From Prasinococcaceae sp. CCMP 1430 (lineage: Eukaryota > Prasinodermophyta > Palmophyllophyceae > Prasinococcales > Prasinococcaceae): a stretch of DNA of 39,787 bases. Under the pieces are notes generated by a model. It ran no database searches, was not told where the DNA came from, and worked only from the letters and a program-made list of their open reading frames with translations. The stretch covers positions 7,592-47,378 of the forward strand of contig RQSC01000204.1 of the NCBI GenBank assembly GCA_013416795.1. Reading direction: 5' to 3'. This document shows, piece by piece, positions 26,326-34,762 of the stretch; position 1 is the stretch's first letter; each line of letters begins with the position of its first letter. The position numbers and the translations under genes were made by a program.

Positions 26326-29300
26326 TCAGCCGAGCCTCAGCGCGCGGATGTTGCCCAGCGAGTTCGCGGCGAGCAGCACATTGTCACGCTGGCGCCAGCA
26401 CACGGCCGACACGAATTGCCCTGCCTCGTCGGCCGTGTCCTGGCCGACGATGGGGTCGGTGCCATGGAAATGCGCCGAACCTAGCGGCGTGGGCAGCGCG
26501 CGAAAGTAGACGTATACGTTGTTGTCCTCCGAGCCGCACGCAATATAGCCCTCCTTGTTCACGGACAGCCCCACAAAGTTCTTCTCGTTGATGTGCCCCG
26601 TGAAGGTCCGCTCACACTCGATCTGGTTGCCCGCGTTGGACGTCAAGCCCCCGCGATTGATGTCCCACAGCTTCAGCGTGTTGTCAGTCGAGGCACTCAC
26701 CACGCGCTGGCCGTCAACAAATGACACGTAGCTGACGGCCTTGTTGTGACCCGCCATCACGAACAGTGGGACGCTTGGCTTGCGCAGGTCGTAGTAGTAC
26801 AGCTTGTAGTCCGCGGAGCCAAAGGCAATCTGGTGCGGGTCGAGCGGGTTGAACTGCACGCAGCACACGTTGGCGTGGCTATTGATCGTCATCACGCTGG
26901 AATCCTGTAGCATGCTCCACACCTTGACGAGGCCGTCATCGCTCCCGCTGATGAGACGCATGGGGTCCGCTGGCGAGAACCCCACGCTCCAGACACGCTT
27001 GCTGTGCTCGTCGTACGCCTTGGTGGGTTTCTGCGTCGACACGTCCCAGATGTGCACCATTCCGTCGTAGTCCGAGGACGCCAGGTGGTTCTTGACGTAC
27101 GGGTTCCATGCGATGCTGCTCAGCTTGCTCTGGCTGCTCATTTCCACCACGGGGAAATTCATGCCCACCCCGGGCCGCTCCATGATGGACCCAAACTCGA
27201 AGACTTTGATCTTTTTGCATACGCCAGCGGTGGCAAAGTACTCTTCGTCGCGATCAAATCCAAGGGAACAGACCATGTTGGCGCTGTTCATCACCCCCCC
27301 GTGCTTGAGCGTCGGTCCAACCTCCAGCCTGCTGTACTTGACGAACTTGGTGAGGTCCTCAGCGAATGTAGGGAGGTGGTCCACGGGGCGGTCAAGAATC
27401 AGCGAGCCGAGCCCCGCGGCGGGGGCGGCTGCCCCCGCCGCCTGCGGCCACGCGGAGGTCGAGGCCCCCTTGGCCGCCCTGGCGTTTTGCGCATTCTTCC
27501 CAAGCGCGGCCCTTCGCACGCGGAAGAAGGCCTCTTGCAACTGGCCCAGGCCCTGGCCCGCAGCAAGCGAATTGCGGAGCATCGAGTTCCCCATGCTGTA
27601 CGACTCATGTCCGACGGGCTGCTTGCGCACCTCCTCGAGCGTCGGCAGGTTGGGGGCGGTGCCCAGTTTGGAGAAGCGGCGCTCCACCTCGAGGATGTCA
27701 GCGTCGATTTGTTTGACCTCCTCCGCGAGCCTACGCGCGCGCGCGCGCTTGGCCTCTTGCTGCTGCTCCAGAAAGTCGAGGCATAGCTCGTGCAGCAGCG
27801 CATGCTCATCGATCTCGAGCAGCGCCCCGCGCTGTGCCAGCGCCTCCTTGGCCTCCTCCAGCACTGCGTCGCTCCCGGTCATGTCGACGGTGGGCCGCGC
27901 GTCCGGGTCTGGATGGAGCAGCCGCAGGATGAAGGTGGCCTCGCGTGGCCGGTCCTCCAGCAGCTCCGGGGGCAGGATACGCATGCGAAGGTCCGCTAGG
28001 AGTTGCTCGCGCTGCTCAAGCGAGCGGTGCGCCGCCATGAGGTCGAAGAAAAGGACGCCAAGTGCATACACATCCGCCGCCGGCGAGGGTTCCTCTCCGT
28101 TGGCAACCTCGGGTGCACGATACCAGTCCTCCTCGCTCATACCGCTACCGAGGTTGCGACGCTGCGCGCGCATGCGCTGTGACCCCCCCGAGGAGGCTGC
28201 GCCTCCATTGACTGGTCGGCAGAGCGCATCACCATATCCCAAAGGAGGAAGCGCCTGTTCACGCGAAGACAGGGTTCGCTGTTCCATTGGCAGCCGCGCT
28301 TCACGCAAACCGTCCGCCTCGGATGGCTGCGCGCGTGCCAGCACTGCCGGTTGGCGACCCATCGGAGCGTCGGTGGCCTGCTGCGGTTGCAGCTGTGAGC
28401 CAGCGGGTCCCGCCCCATCTCGCTGCAGGTGTTGCGCTCGGGCTCCTTCCGTAAAAGACGAGGGGCGCGGCGACGACGGAGTGGGATTGAGAAACGAGAC
28501 ACGCCCGTTTGGGAACACGCGCAGCAACGATGGTCGCACGCAGCCTAGGATCGCACCGCGCTTGTGCGCCTCTCTGACGAGCTCGACGACGTTCCTGAAG
28601 GCGTGCAGACGATCCACCTTGTCTAGCATGGCATCGTCCGACAGAATGACGTCGCGAAGCGTGACGCACGGTGCGTCGCCGTCGTCCCCATCACGGGCGG
28701 CCGCGTGAGGTAGTGGGCGGGCGAGCTCGCCGGGGCGATGGAGTGCCCGAGCTGCTCGCAGCGTCGAAGCCAGCAATTCGTCGAACGATTCGTGCTCCCA
28801 CGAGCCCTCGTCTGACGTCGCCAGCTGCCGCTGCTGCCGCCGGTCCGGCTGCAGCTGCTCTGCCCGCTCCTGCTGCTGCTCCGCCTGCTGCCCATGCCGC
28901 TGCGGGTCTGGTTGCGCACGCCCGCCGCCACCTCCGTGCCCCCCACTGGCGTCGACGCCATTCGCGCCACCCGCCTCGGCCGCGACAGCAGCGGCCTTGC
29001 CACCCGTGCCATCAAGCCGCTGGCGTTTCGCGGCCCTCTCCCTGTCGTCGCCAATAAGTGACAGTACTGCCTCGCGCGGTGGGCTCATTTGACCCTGCCC
29101 AGCCTCGACTTTGCTGCGCGTGCGCGCCAACGCGGGCCCGGTGTCGGGCACAGGGATGGCATCCGTCGGCTCCTGTGCACCCTCTTCGGCGCCCGCGATG
29201 CTCGCGGGCCGCGGCTCAAGAGGGGTCTTTCGTCGCCTCCACACGTGTTGCCAGATGTTCTGTAGCTCCTTCTTAGTGACGGGCTTGAGCAGGTAGTCCT

Positions 29301-29721
29301 CGGCGCCGTTCTGGATGCACGAGAACACTGTGTCCGAGTGCTCGTTGGCGCTCATCATGATCACGGGCATGGCCCCCAGCTCCTCACACTCGCGCACGTG
29401 TCGCAGCAGCTGGATGCCGTCCACACCGGGCATCATCACGTCGGTGAGAAGCAAGTGAAAATCTGCCGGCCGCTCTTGCAGCAGCGCGAGCGCCTCCTCG
29501 CCGGAGGTCGCCTGCGTGCACTTGTAGCCACACTTGCGCAGAATGTTTGACACCACGAGGCGGCTCAGCCGCTCGTCATCCACGAGGAGAACGTTGACGT
29601 CGGCGGGCGCGAGCTGCTCCAGCTTGCTCGGCGCCGGCGACAGCATAGCTGTCGAGGGCGTCCGCCCGCCAGTCGCTTGCTCGAGAGACCCGCCCATGCT
29701 ACCGAACTGTCCCATGCTCAT
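26326..29721 (-). CDS. Response-regulator receiver fused to a SPA/COP1-type kinase-like WD40 protein
   Basis: Single exon, 1131 residues from ATG 29721. Residues 42-163 are a receiver domain with acidic D48 and D49, phospho-acceptor D94 (LLTDVMMPG), S124 and K146. Its end (ELQNIWQHVWRRRK) is the signature of plant PRR clock proteins, which have lost the aspartate kept here. A Gln-rich linker with a KRQR nuclear signal (232-235) follows. Residues about 310-615 are the SPA-type kinase-like domain: GCVRPSLLRVFPNGRVSFLN, DWYRAPE, then LRMRILPPELLEDRPREA and LLHPDPDARPT. A coiled coil (about 640-690) and seven WD40 blades (815-1131) match COP1/SPA, including FDRDEEYFATAGVCKKIKVFEF and GHINEKNFVGLSVN. 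In plants SPA proteins partner COP1 in ubiquitinating light-response factors. No ATP-binding lysine or HRD is evident, so it is probably a pseudokinase. There is no RING, so it is SPA, not COP1. A phosphorelay or clock input is inferred. Confidence 0.9.
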   Translation of the reverse strand: MSMGQFGSMGGSLEQATGGRTPSTAMLSPAPSKLEQLAPADVNVLLVDDERLSRLVVSNILRKCGYKCTQATSGEEALALLQERPADFHLLLTDVMMPGVDGIQLLRHVRECEELGAMPVIMMSANEHSDTVFSCIQNGAEDYLLKPVTKKELQNIWQHVWRRRKTPLEPRPASIAGAEEGAQEPTDAIPVPDTGPALARTRSKVEAGQGQMSPPREAVLSLIGDDRERAAKRQRLDGTGGKAAAVAAEAGGANGVDASGGHGGGGGRAQPDPQRHGQQAEQQQERAEQLQPDRRQQRQLATSDEGSWEHESFDELLASTLRAARALHRPGELARPLPHAAARDGDDGDAPCVTLRDVILSDDAMLDKVDRLHAFRNVVELVREAHKRGAILGCVRPSLLRVFPNGRVSFLNPTPSSPRPSSFTEGARAQHLQRDGAGPAGSQLQPQQATDAPMGRQPAVLARAQPSEADGLREARLPMEQRTLSSREQALPPLGYGDALCRPVNGGAASSGGSQRMRAQRRNLGSGMSEEDWYRAPEVANGEEPSPAADVYALGVLFFDLMAAHRSLEQREQLLADLRMRILPPELLEDRPREATFILRLLHPDPDARPTVDMTGSDAVLEEAKEALAQRGALLEIDEHALLHELCLDFLEQQQEAKRARARRLAEEVKQIDADILEVERRFSKLGTAPNLPTLEEVRKQPVGHESYSMGNSMLRNSLAAGQGLGQLQEAFFRVRRAALGKNAQNARAAKGASTSAWPQAAGAAAPAAGLGSLILDRPVDHLPTFAEDLTKFVKYSRLEVGPTLKHGGVMNSANMVCSLGFDRDEEYFATAGVCKKIKVFEFGSIMERPGVGMNFPVVEMSSQSKLSSIAWNPYVKNHLASSDYDGMVHIWDVSTQKPTKAYDEHSKRVWSVGFSPADPMRLISGSDDGLVKVWSMLQDSSVMTINSHANVCCVQFNPLDPHQIAFGSADYKLYYYDLRKPSVPLFVMAGHNKAVSYVSFVDGQRVVSASTDNTLKLWDINRGGLTSNAGNQIECERTFTGHINEKNFVGLSVNKEGYIACGSEDNNVYVYFRALPTPLGSAHFHGTDPIVGQDTADEAGQFVSAVCWRQRDNVLLAANSLGNIRALRLG

Positions 29722-30169
29722 GCCTGGCGGCCGCCCTCGGGCGCAGCGGCAGCGGGCGGACCGCCCCGACTCACCCCAACCAAGCAAAGAAAGATGCAGG
29801 AGGCGGCGCCCCGCGCCCACGCCCGCCGCGCGGCGCCCCCTCCCCCCACCCTTCGCTTCGCTTCGCAAGCACTCGCGCCCGCCCGCTCCCCCCACGCCGC
29901 GCCCGCACCCCCGCCGCGGCGGCCGGTGCGCGCACGCCGTATGGCAGCGCGCCACGCGGGCGCGTCATGTGCGAGAAATGAGTGGCGCGCTGCCTACAAA
30001 AAGGGGAAAAAAAACTGGTAGTACAGGTCAAATAGCATTCATATGACACAGTCGCCCGTGGTTAGACATGAAGTTACAGTACATCTGCATGTATGCGTGA
30101 CGCGGCCGCGCGCAAGAGGGAAGGCCGCCGCCGAGCGCCCCGCCCGCGTGAGCACGCAGTGCGGTTCAC
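29722..30169. promoter_or_regulatory. Upstream region of receiver-SPA gene and DIS3 3' flank
   Basis: This 448 bp gap lies between two minus-strand genes. On the minus strand, TGTACTGTAAC (30073-30083) sits about 90 bp after the DIS3 stop. The receiver-SPA frame is open to 29955, where there is an ATG, but that extension is Arg/Gly-rich and unlike any domain. A GGTGAGTCGG donor-like sequence near 29770 could mark a short leader intron. Confidence 0.45.
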
Positions 30170-33100
30170 TCACGCGCCGCCGGCCGCTGCGAAGGTGACG
30201 GACAGTCTCGGGCGGTTGGCGAGCCCGGTGACCACCTCGATTGCGACGTCCACGCGGTCGAAGACCCGCAGCGTGAGCTCGCCCCCGCGCGCAGTGACGC
30301 TCATGCCGTCCTCGGAGACCACGACCGGCCTCTGGCGCTCGTCGGCGGTGGAGGGGCCTGCGCCGTCGTCGTCGTAAAAGTAGACGGGGCCCTCGATGCC
30401 GTACTTGGGGATGAAGACCACCACGCCGTTGCGCAGCACCCTGATGACGCGCGCGTCCACGGTGACGCGCTTCTCCTTGAAGAAGATGTGCGTGTGCAGC
30501 TCGACGCTCGCGCGGCCGGCCAGCTGCGCGGCGTGGTGGCGGTGATTGAGGTTGGCCACCAGCTCGCGCGCGCCTGCGCGGTCATGGAAGGCGTTCGGCA
30601 GTGGGTCGAGGTTCAGCGACGCGCTGAGCAGACGGTGAACCATCACGTCGGCGTATCGGCGGATGGGCGACGTGAAGTGCGTGTACAGCGGCGCGGCGAG
30701 GCCGTAGTGTGTAAATTCGGCGCGCGAGGCCGCCTCGCCTGACGAGAGGTACACCGCCTGCGTCATGCAGCGCGTGGCCATGATGCGCACCATCTTGTCG
30801 AAGTACGGGTCGACCTCAGAGGCGCCCCTAGGTCCCGCTGCGCATGCGACATCCAGCGAATCCGCGAGCGCGCGGCTGGAGGAGGTGTCCAGGTCGAGAC
30901 CCACGGCGCGCACGGCAGCCAGAAGCGGCTCGAACGCGTCGGCCTTAGGCGCCGCGTGGCGGCGCAGGAGCGCACACGATGGGTAGTGCGACAGAATCTT
31001 TTCGGCGACGGCGCAATTCGCCAGCAGCATGAACTCTTCCACCATGTGGTTTGCCTCTTTCACCTGGTACATGCCCACGTCCAGCGGGTCGTGCGTTTCG
31101 CGGTCGATCTCGAACTTCACCTCGGGCGACGCGAGCGTCAGCGCACCGGCCTCGATGCGCTTTCGTCGTAGCAGCTTCGCCAGCGCGTTGAGGCGCCGCA
31201 GCGAGAGCGTCAGGTCGTCCTGCATGTTCTTGTCATCCATGCGCGCCTGCGCCTCGCCGTAACTTAGCGCCGCGCGGCTCTTGATTAGCGCCTTGAAGAA
31301 GTCCACGTTGACCACTTCAGCCTCGGGCGTCATCTCCCACTGCACACTGAAGGTTAGGCGCTCAACGTCCGCGCGCAGCGAGCATATCTCCTCAGTGAGA
31401 GGCTTAGGCAGCATGTCGATGCGCCGCTCGACCAGGTACACGCTAGTGGCGCGCCGCGATGCCTCCAGGTCCAGGGGCGTGCCCGCGCGCATGAAGTGCG
31501 TGACGTCGGCGATGTGCACGCTGACTTTCATATTGCCGTTGGGCAGCAGCTCGCAGCCCAGCGCGTCGTCGATGTCGCGGCAGCCGGGCGGGTCCACCGA
31601 GCACACGAGGTCCCCCCTGCAGTCGCGCCGCCAGGGCGCGTCCCGGTCTGCCTGTGAGGGTGCCCACGGTAGCCGCGGCACGCACGCGTGCACCGCGGGC
31701 GTGAACGGGCTCCACTCGACGTCGTGCTCAAGAAGGATCATGTCACTCTCAGTGGAGCGGTCGCCGATTTCGCCCACGGTGCGCACGTAGTGTCCCTCGG
31801 GGTACATCGAGTCCACATCCCACCGGTCGATGGCGACCATCACGCGCTTGGATACCAGTGTGTCGTACTGCCGCGTGAGGATGCGCACCTTGGGCACCTT
31901 GCGCTCCGCTGGCATGAAGAGAACGCTCACGGCTTGCCCGGGGTTCGCCTTGCGGCCGTCGCGCAGTGGTTGAAGGCTGCCGCAGTACGGGCGCCAGCCA
32001 CGCTTGATTATGCCCACAACCCGTCCGGTCGGACGGCGTTCGCCCTGCTCGCCATCCAACGGCCCTTGCTGCTGCTCGTTGATGCCTTCCCCCTGCTGCT
32101 GCTGCTGCTGCTGCTCAGCGGCACCCGCGCTCGCGCCGCCCGCCTGCGCGTCGCCGACCGCCGCGGCGACCTGCTCGTCCGCGAGAGCCTGTACGTCCGC
32201 GTCCTCGTCGAGCAGTCTACCCGTGTCGCCCACCCTTCGCCACTGGTCCTGAGGGAGGAGCTGCACGGCCACCGTGTCGCCGTCAACGGCGCGGTTGATC
32301 GCCTCGCGGCCGGCGATGACGACGTCGCCGCCATCAACGCCCGCGGCCGCAACACTGGCCTCCAGCGCGTTGTAGCGCGACACGCGAAAAGTGCCCTGAT
32401 AGAGCTCGCCGGCGGCCAACCGCCGCGTGAGCTCGGTGAGCGGCACGTGGTCCGCATATATGCGCTCTCGGCGCTGGCGCTTGCCGCCGCGCGAACCGCC
32501 CCCGGCGGCAGCGGCGCCGCCAGCCGCCTCGCGCCGCGCGTCGCTCGCAGCGTGGTTGGCCGCCCTGCCGGCGGACACGAGGTCCAGCAGCTCGGGCGAA
32601 GCCGCCTTGTGCTTACGCACGTACTCTTCGGCGCTCATGGCGACGACTCCCTCGTCAGCCGCCTTGCGTCGGTTGTCGGCGTCGTCGCTGAGCATGATGA
32701 TGGGCACGGACGGCGTCGCCTTCGTAGCGTACCACTTGGCGGCGGCACGGATGGCCTTGTCGTTGCGATCATTGGGAGATTCTCCCTTGGCGGCGAGCCC
32801 CACGTACGTTTCGCGGTGGTGCTCGTTGCTGAAGGCGAAGAAGCGGCGCTCTGAAGACGCGCACAGAGCACGCAGCCGCGTGTGCGCTGCCGCGTTGCGA
32901 TGGCGCGTCTCCTCCAGCACGATCCCGCACACGACGACGTCGTCGATGGACGCGTGCTCGAGCAGGTCGAGGTAGTTCAGCGCAATGTTGGTATCGATCA
33001 CTAGGTAGTGCTCCGCGTCTGCGCGCAGCTTTGCCGCCGGCACGTCCGTCGGCGGCGGCGGGTGCGCGTACCCCTCGGCAGCGCCGAGCGCACCGCAGTA

Positions 33101-33181
33101 GATGTCGTCGCGCAGGTAGTGCTCCTTCACGTAGCGCTTCACGCCGCCCGCCGCGCCTCGCCGCACGAACGAGCGCCGCAT
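30170..33181 (-). CDS. DIS3: Exosome exoribonuclease DIS3/RRP44
   Basis: Catalytic subunit of the nuclear or cytoplasmic RNA exosome, degrading RNA 3' to 5' and cutting internally. Single exon, 1003 residues. The ATG at 33181 is preferred because MRRSFVRRGAAGGVKRYVKEHYLRDDIYCG matches the family start; the frame extends further, but only through a GTG. The PIN domain (about 58-190) keeps its acidic residues D63, E90, D141 and D166. Cold-shock domains follow, interrupted by a Gln-rich insertion (about 350-372) that the human enzyme lacks. The RNB domain carries CRDIDDALGC with D536, D538 and D539, then HIADVTHFMRAGTPLD and the MLPKPL...CSLR block. HYGLAAPLYTHFTSPIRRYADVMVHR and a C-terminal S1 domain complete it. 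The PIN domain distinguishes it from DIS3L2, and active residues are intact. Confidence 0.96.
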   Translation of the reverse strand: MRRSFVRRGAAGGVKRYVKEHYLRDDIYCGALGAAEGYAHPPPPTDVPAAKLRADAEHYLVIDTNIALNYLDLLEHASIDDVVVCGIVLEETRHRNAAAHTRLRALCASSERRFFAFSNEHHRETYVGLAAKGESPNDRNDKAIRAAAKWYATKATPSVPIIMLSDDADNRRKAADEGVVAMSAEEYVRKHKAASPELLDLVSAGRAANHAASDARREAAGGAAAAGGGSRGGKRQRRERIYADHVPLTELTRRLAAGELYQGTFRVSRYNALEASVAAAGVDGGDVVIAGREAINRAVDGDTVAVQLLPQDQWRRVGDTGRLLDEDADVQALADEQVAAAVGDAQAGGASAGAAEQQQQQQQGEGINEQQQGPLDGEQGERRPTGRVVGIIKRGWRPYCGSLQPLRDGRKANPGQAVSVLFMPAERKVPKVRILTRQYDTLVSKRVMVAIDRWDVDSMYPEGHYVRTVGEIGDRSTESDMILLEHDVEWSPFTPAVHACVPRLPWAPSQADRDAPWRRDCRGDLVCSVDPPGCRDIDDALGCELLPNGNMKVSVHIADVTHFMRAGTPLDLEASRRATSVYLVERRIDMLPKPLTEEICSLRADVERLTFSVQWEMTPEAEVVNVDFFKALIKSRAALSYGEAQARMDDKNMQDDLTLSLRRLNALAKLLRRKRIEAGALTLASPEVKFEIDRETHDPLDVGMYQVKEANHMVEEFMLLANCAVAEKILSHYPSCALLRRHAAPKADAFEPLLAAVRAVGLDLDTSSSRALADSLDVACAAGPRGASEVDPYFDKMVRIMATRCMTQAVYLSSGEAASRAEFTHYGLAAPLYTHFTSPIRRYADVMVHRLLSASLNLDPLPNAFHDRAGARELVANLNHRHHAAQLAGRASVELHTHIFFKEKRVTVDARVIRVLRNGVVVFIPKYGIEGPVYFYDDDGAGPSTADERQRPVVVSEDGMSVTARGGELTLRVFDRVDVAIEVVTGLANRPRLSVTFAAAGGA
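32093..32113. repeat. (CTG)7 encoding poly-Gln on the minus strand
   Basis: Seven perfect CTG units (CAG on the coding strand) give seven glutamines in the DIS3 insertion between its cold-shock domains. More Gln codons follow nearby. Confidence 0.9.
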
Positions 33182-33911
33182 TGGGCGCGGCGCGAAAGCG
33201 GAGCCTCCGCCGCACGCGGCGAAGCCCCCTCCCCGGCCCAAGCATTTCACTGCTTGAGGTCCATCGAGATGGTGATCGTGCGAGTCACCGTCTCCCGCCG
33301 CGGCGGCTGCGCCAGCCGGCGCCTCTGCCGTCGCCCCAACGAATCGGGTCTTTTGTGTATCCGCCTTTTGTGTGTCCGTCTAGACCCGGTCTCATAGCCG
33401 TAAGTGACCCCGATTCGTCCTCGCTGAACCGGGGAATGGCCCAGGCGACCGCCCGTGCCGGCCAGCGCGGCTCGCCGCGCCGCGGTGCCGCGTGGATGGG
33501 GGGTTCCGCGCGTGCTGGGGACGGCGCCGGATTCCTCCCCGGTCAACGCGGGCGCCGCGTGAGCTTTGTACGATGCGCGGACCGCCCCCACGGAACCCGC
33601 GCATTCATCCGTGCGAGTGCGAGCGTATCCGGCAGCGCATCTCCTCTGCGCTCCTTCGAAAGCCCAAAGCGCAGGCGGAGCCCGGGCGGTCGCGCGCGCG
33701 AAAAAGCGCGCTCGCAGGCTTCCGCACCCACTTAAAAAAAAAGCAATTTCGCGGGATTTCGCGGAGCGTGCGCGCGTAAAAGCGCGCCGCGCCGGCTGAT
33801 CGGCGGCGGAAAGGGCGCCGCACCACAGCGCGCGCGGCGCGCCCCCTCCCCCTGACACACGCCGCCCGCGCACTCCACGCCCTCCCCGCCCTCCCGGCGG
33901 TGGCGGCAGCC
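33182..33911. promoter_or_regulatory. Divergent promoter: DIS3 and CCT2
   Basis: This 730 bp interval lies between divergent starts. It contains an inverted repeat around 33338-33418 enclosing a 15-bp tandem repeat (TTTTGTGTATCCGCC, TTTTGTGTGTCCGTC) and the near-palindrome AGACCCGGTCT. It also has an A9 run near 33734 and the tandem E2F-like pair at 33746-33765. No coding gene is seen; a small RNA is not excluded. Confidence 0.45.
33746..33765. promoter_or_regulatory. Tandem E2F-like repeat (ATTTCGCGGG/ATTTCGCGGA)
   Basis: Two head-to-tail 10-bp copies each contain TTTCGCG. They lie about 150 bp upstream of the CCT2 start and directly after an A-rich run. Confidence 0.35.
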
Positions 33912-34727
33912 ATGGATCAGGTGCGCGAGCGTGAGCGTGGCCGCGGCCGCGCTGGAGGCTGGAGCAATGGCCGCCGGCCGCCGGCAGGCGGGCCGCCCAC
34001 CCACAGAACCGCCCACCCCCACCCAGTCCAGCGCGCTGCAGAGATGCCACGCAGTCCCTTCACCCAGCCCACCGCAGCCCAGCGCCTCCCCATTTCCTAG
34101 CGACCATCGCTCGTGCTGACCGGGCCGCCCCCCGCGCGCGCTCTGCGCGCCTGCGCTGGTCAATGCGCTCCTCCCGCCCGCCCCGACCGGCCCATGCCCC
34201 GCCCACCGTCCCGTGCCTCAAGGTGGGGACTACAAACGTGTTGGCGGCCGGTGCTGAGGAGGAGAAGGGCGAGACCGCTCGCCTCGCTAGCTTCGTGGGT
34301 GCACTGGCGATCACCGACCTGGTGAAGACCACGCTCGGCCCCAAGGGGTGCGATGCGCGCTGGCGCCGCGAAGCGTGCGATTTCGGAACGTGCGGGCATG
34401 CCGGCACCATGGCGGGCTGGCTGCGCTCGCCGGCCCGTGCTCGGCGTTTGCGCCCTCGTGCCGCGTTGGCGGCTCGCATGCTGACTTGCGCCCGCTCACC
34501 ACCTGCACACGCGCACCTCCCCATGCCACCTTCACCCTTCACGTTCCCCAACGCTGGGGCTGGTCGCTTCGCGCGGGCGTCCCGTATCGCCCGCGTGCTG
34601 CCCCGCCCTGCAGGATGGACAAGATTCTGCAGTCCGTGAGTGGCAGCAAGAACGTGTCGGTGACCAACGACGGGGCCACCATCCTGCAGTCGATCTACGT
34701 CGACAACCCGGCTGCCAAGTACGTGCG

Positions 34728-34762
<35 letters not shown>

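Noticed and set aside
27092-28708. 538-codon plus-strand frame
   Set aside because: Antisense of the receiver-SPA gene; low-complexity Ser/Arg.
29722-29955. Upstream ATG extending the receiver-SPA protein by 78 residues
   Set aside because: Arg/Gly/Ala-rich, without domain similarity; the ATG at 29721 starts more protein-like sequence.
31688-32854. 388-codon plus-strand frame
   Set aside because: Antisense of DIS3, no family motifs.
33182-33250. 23-codon upstream extension of DIS3
   Set aside because: It begins with GTG, not ATG, and the family N-terminus aligns with ATG 33181.
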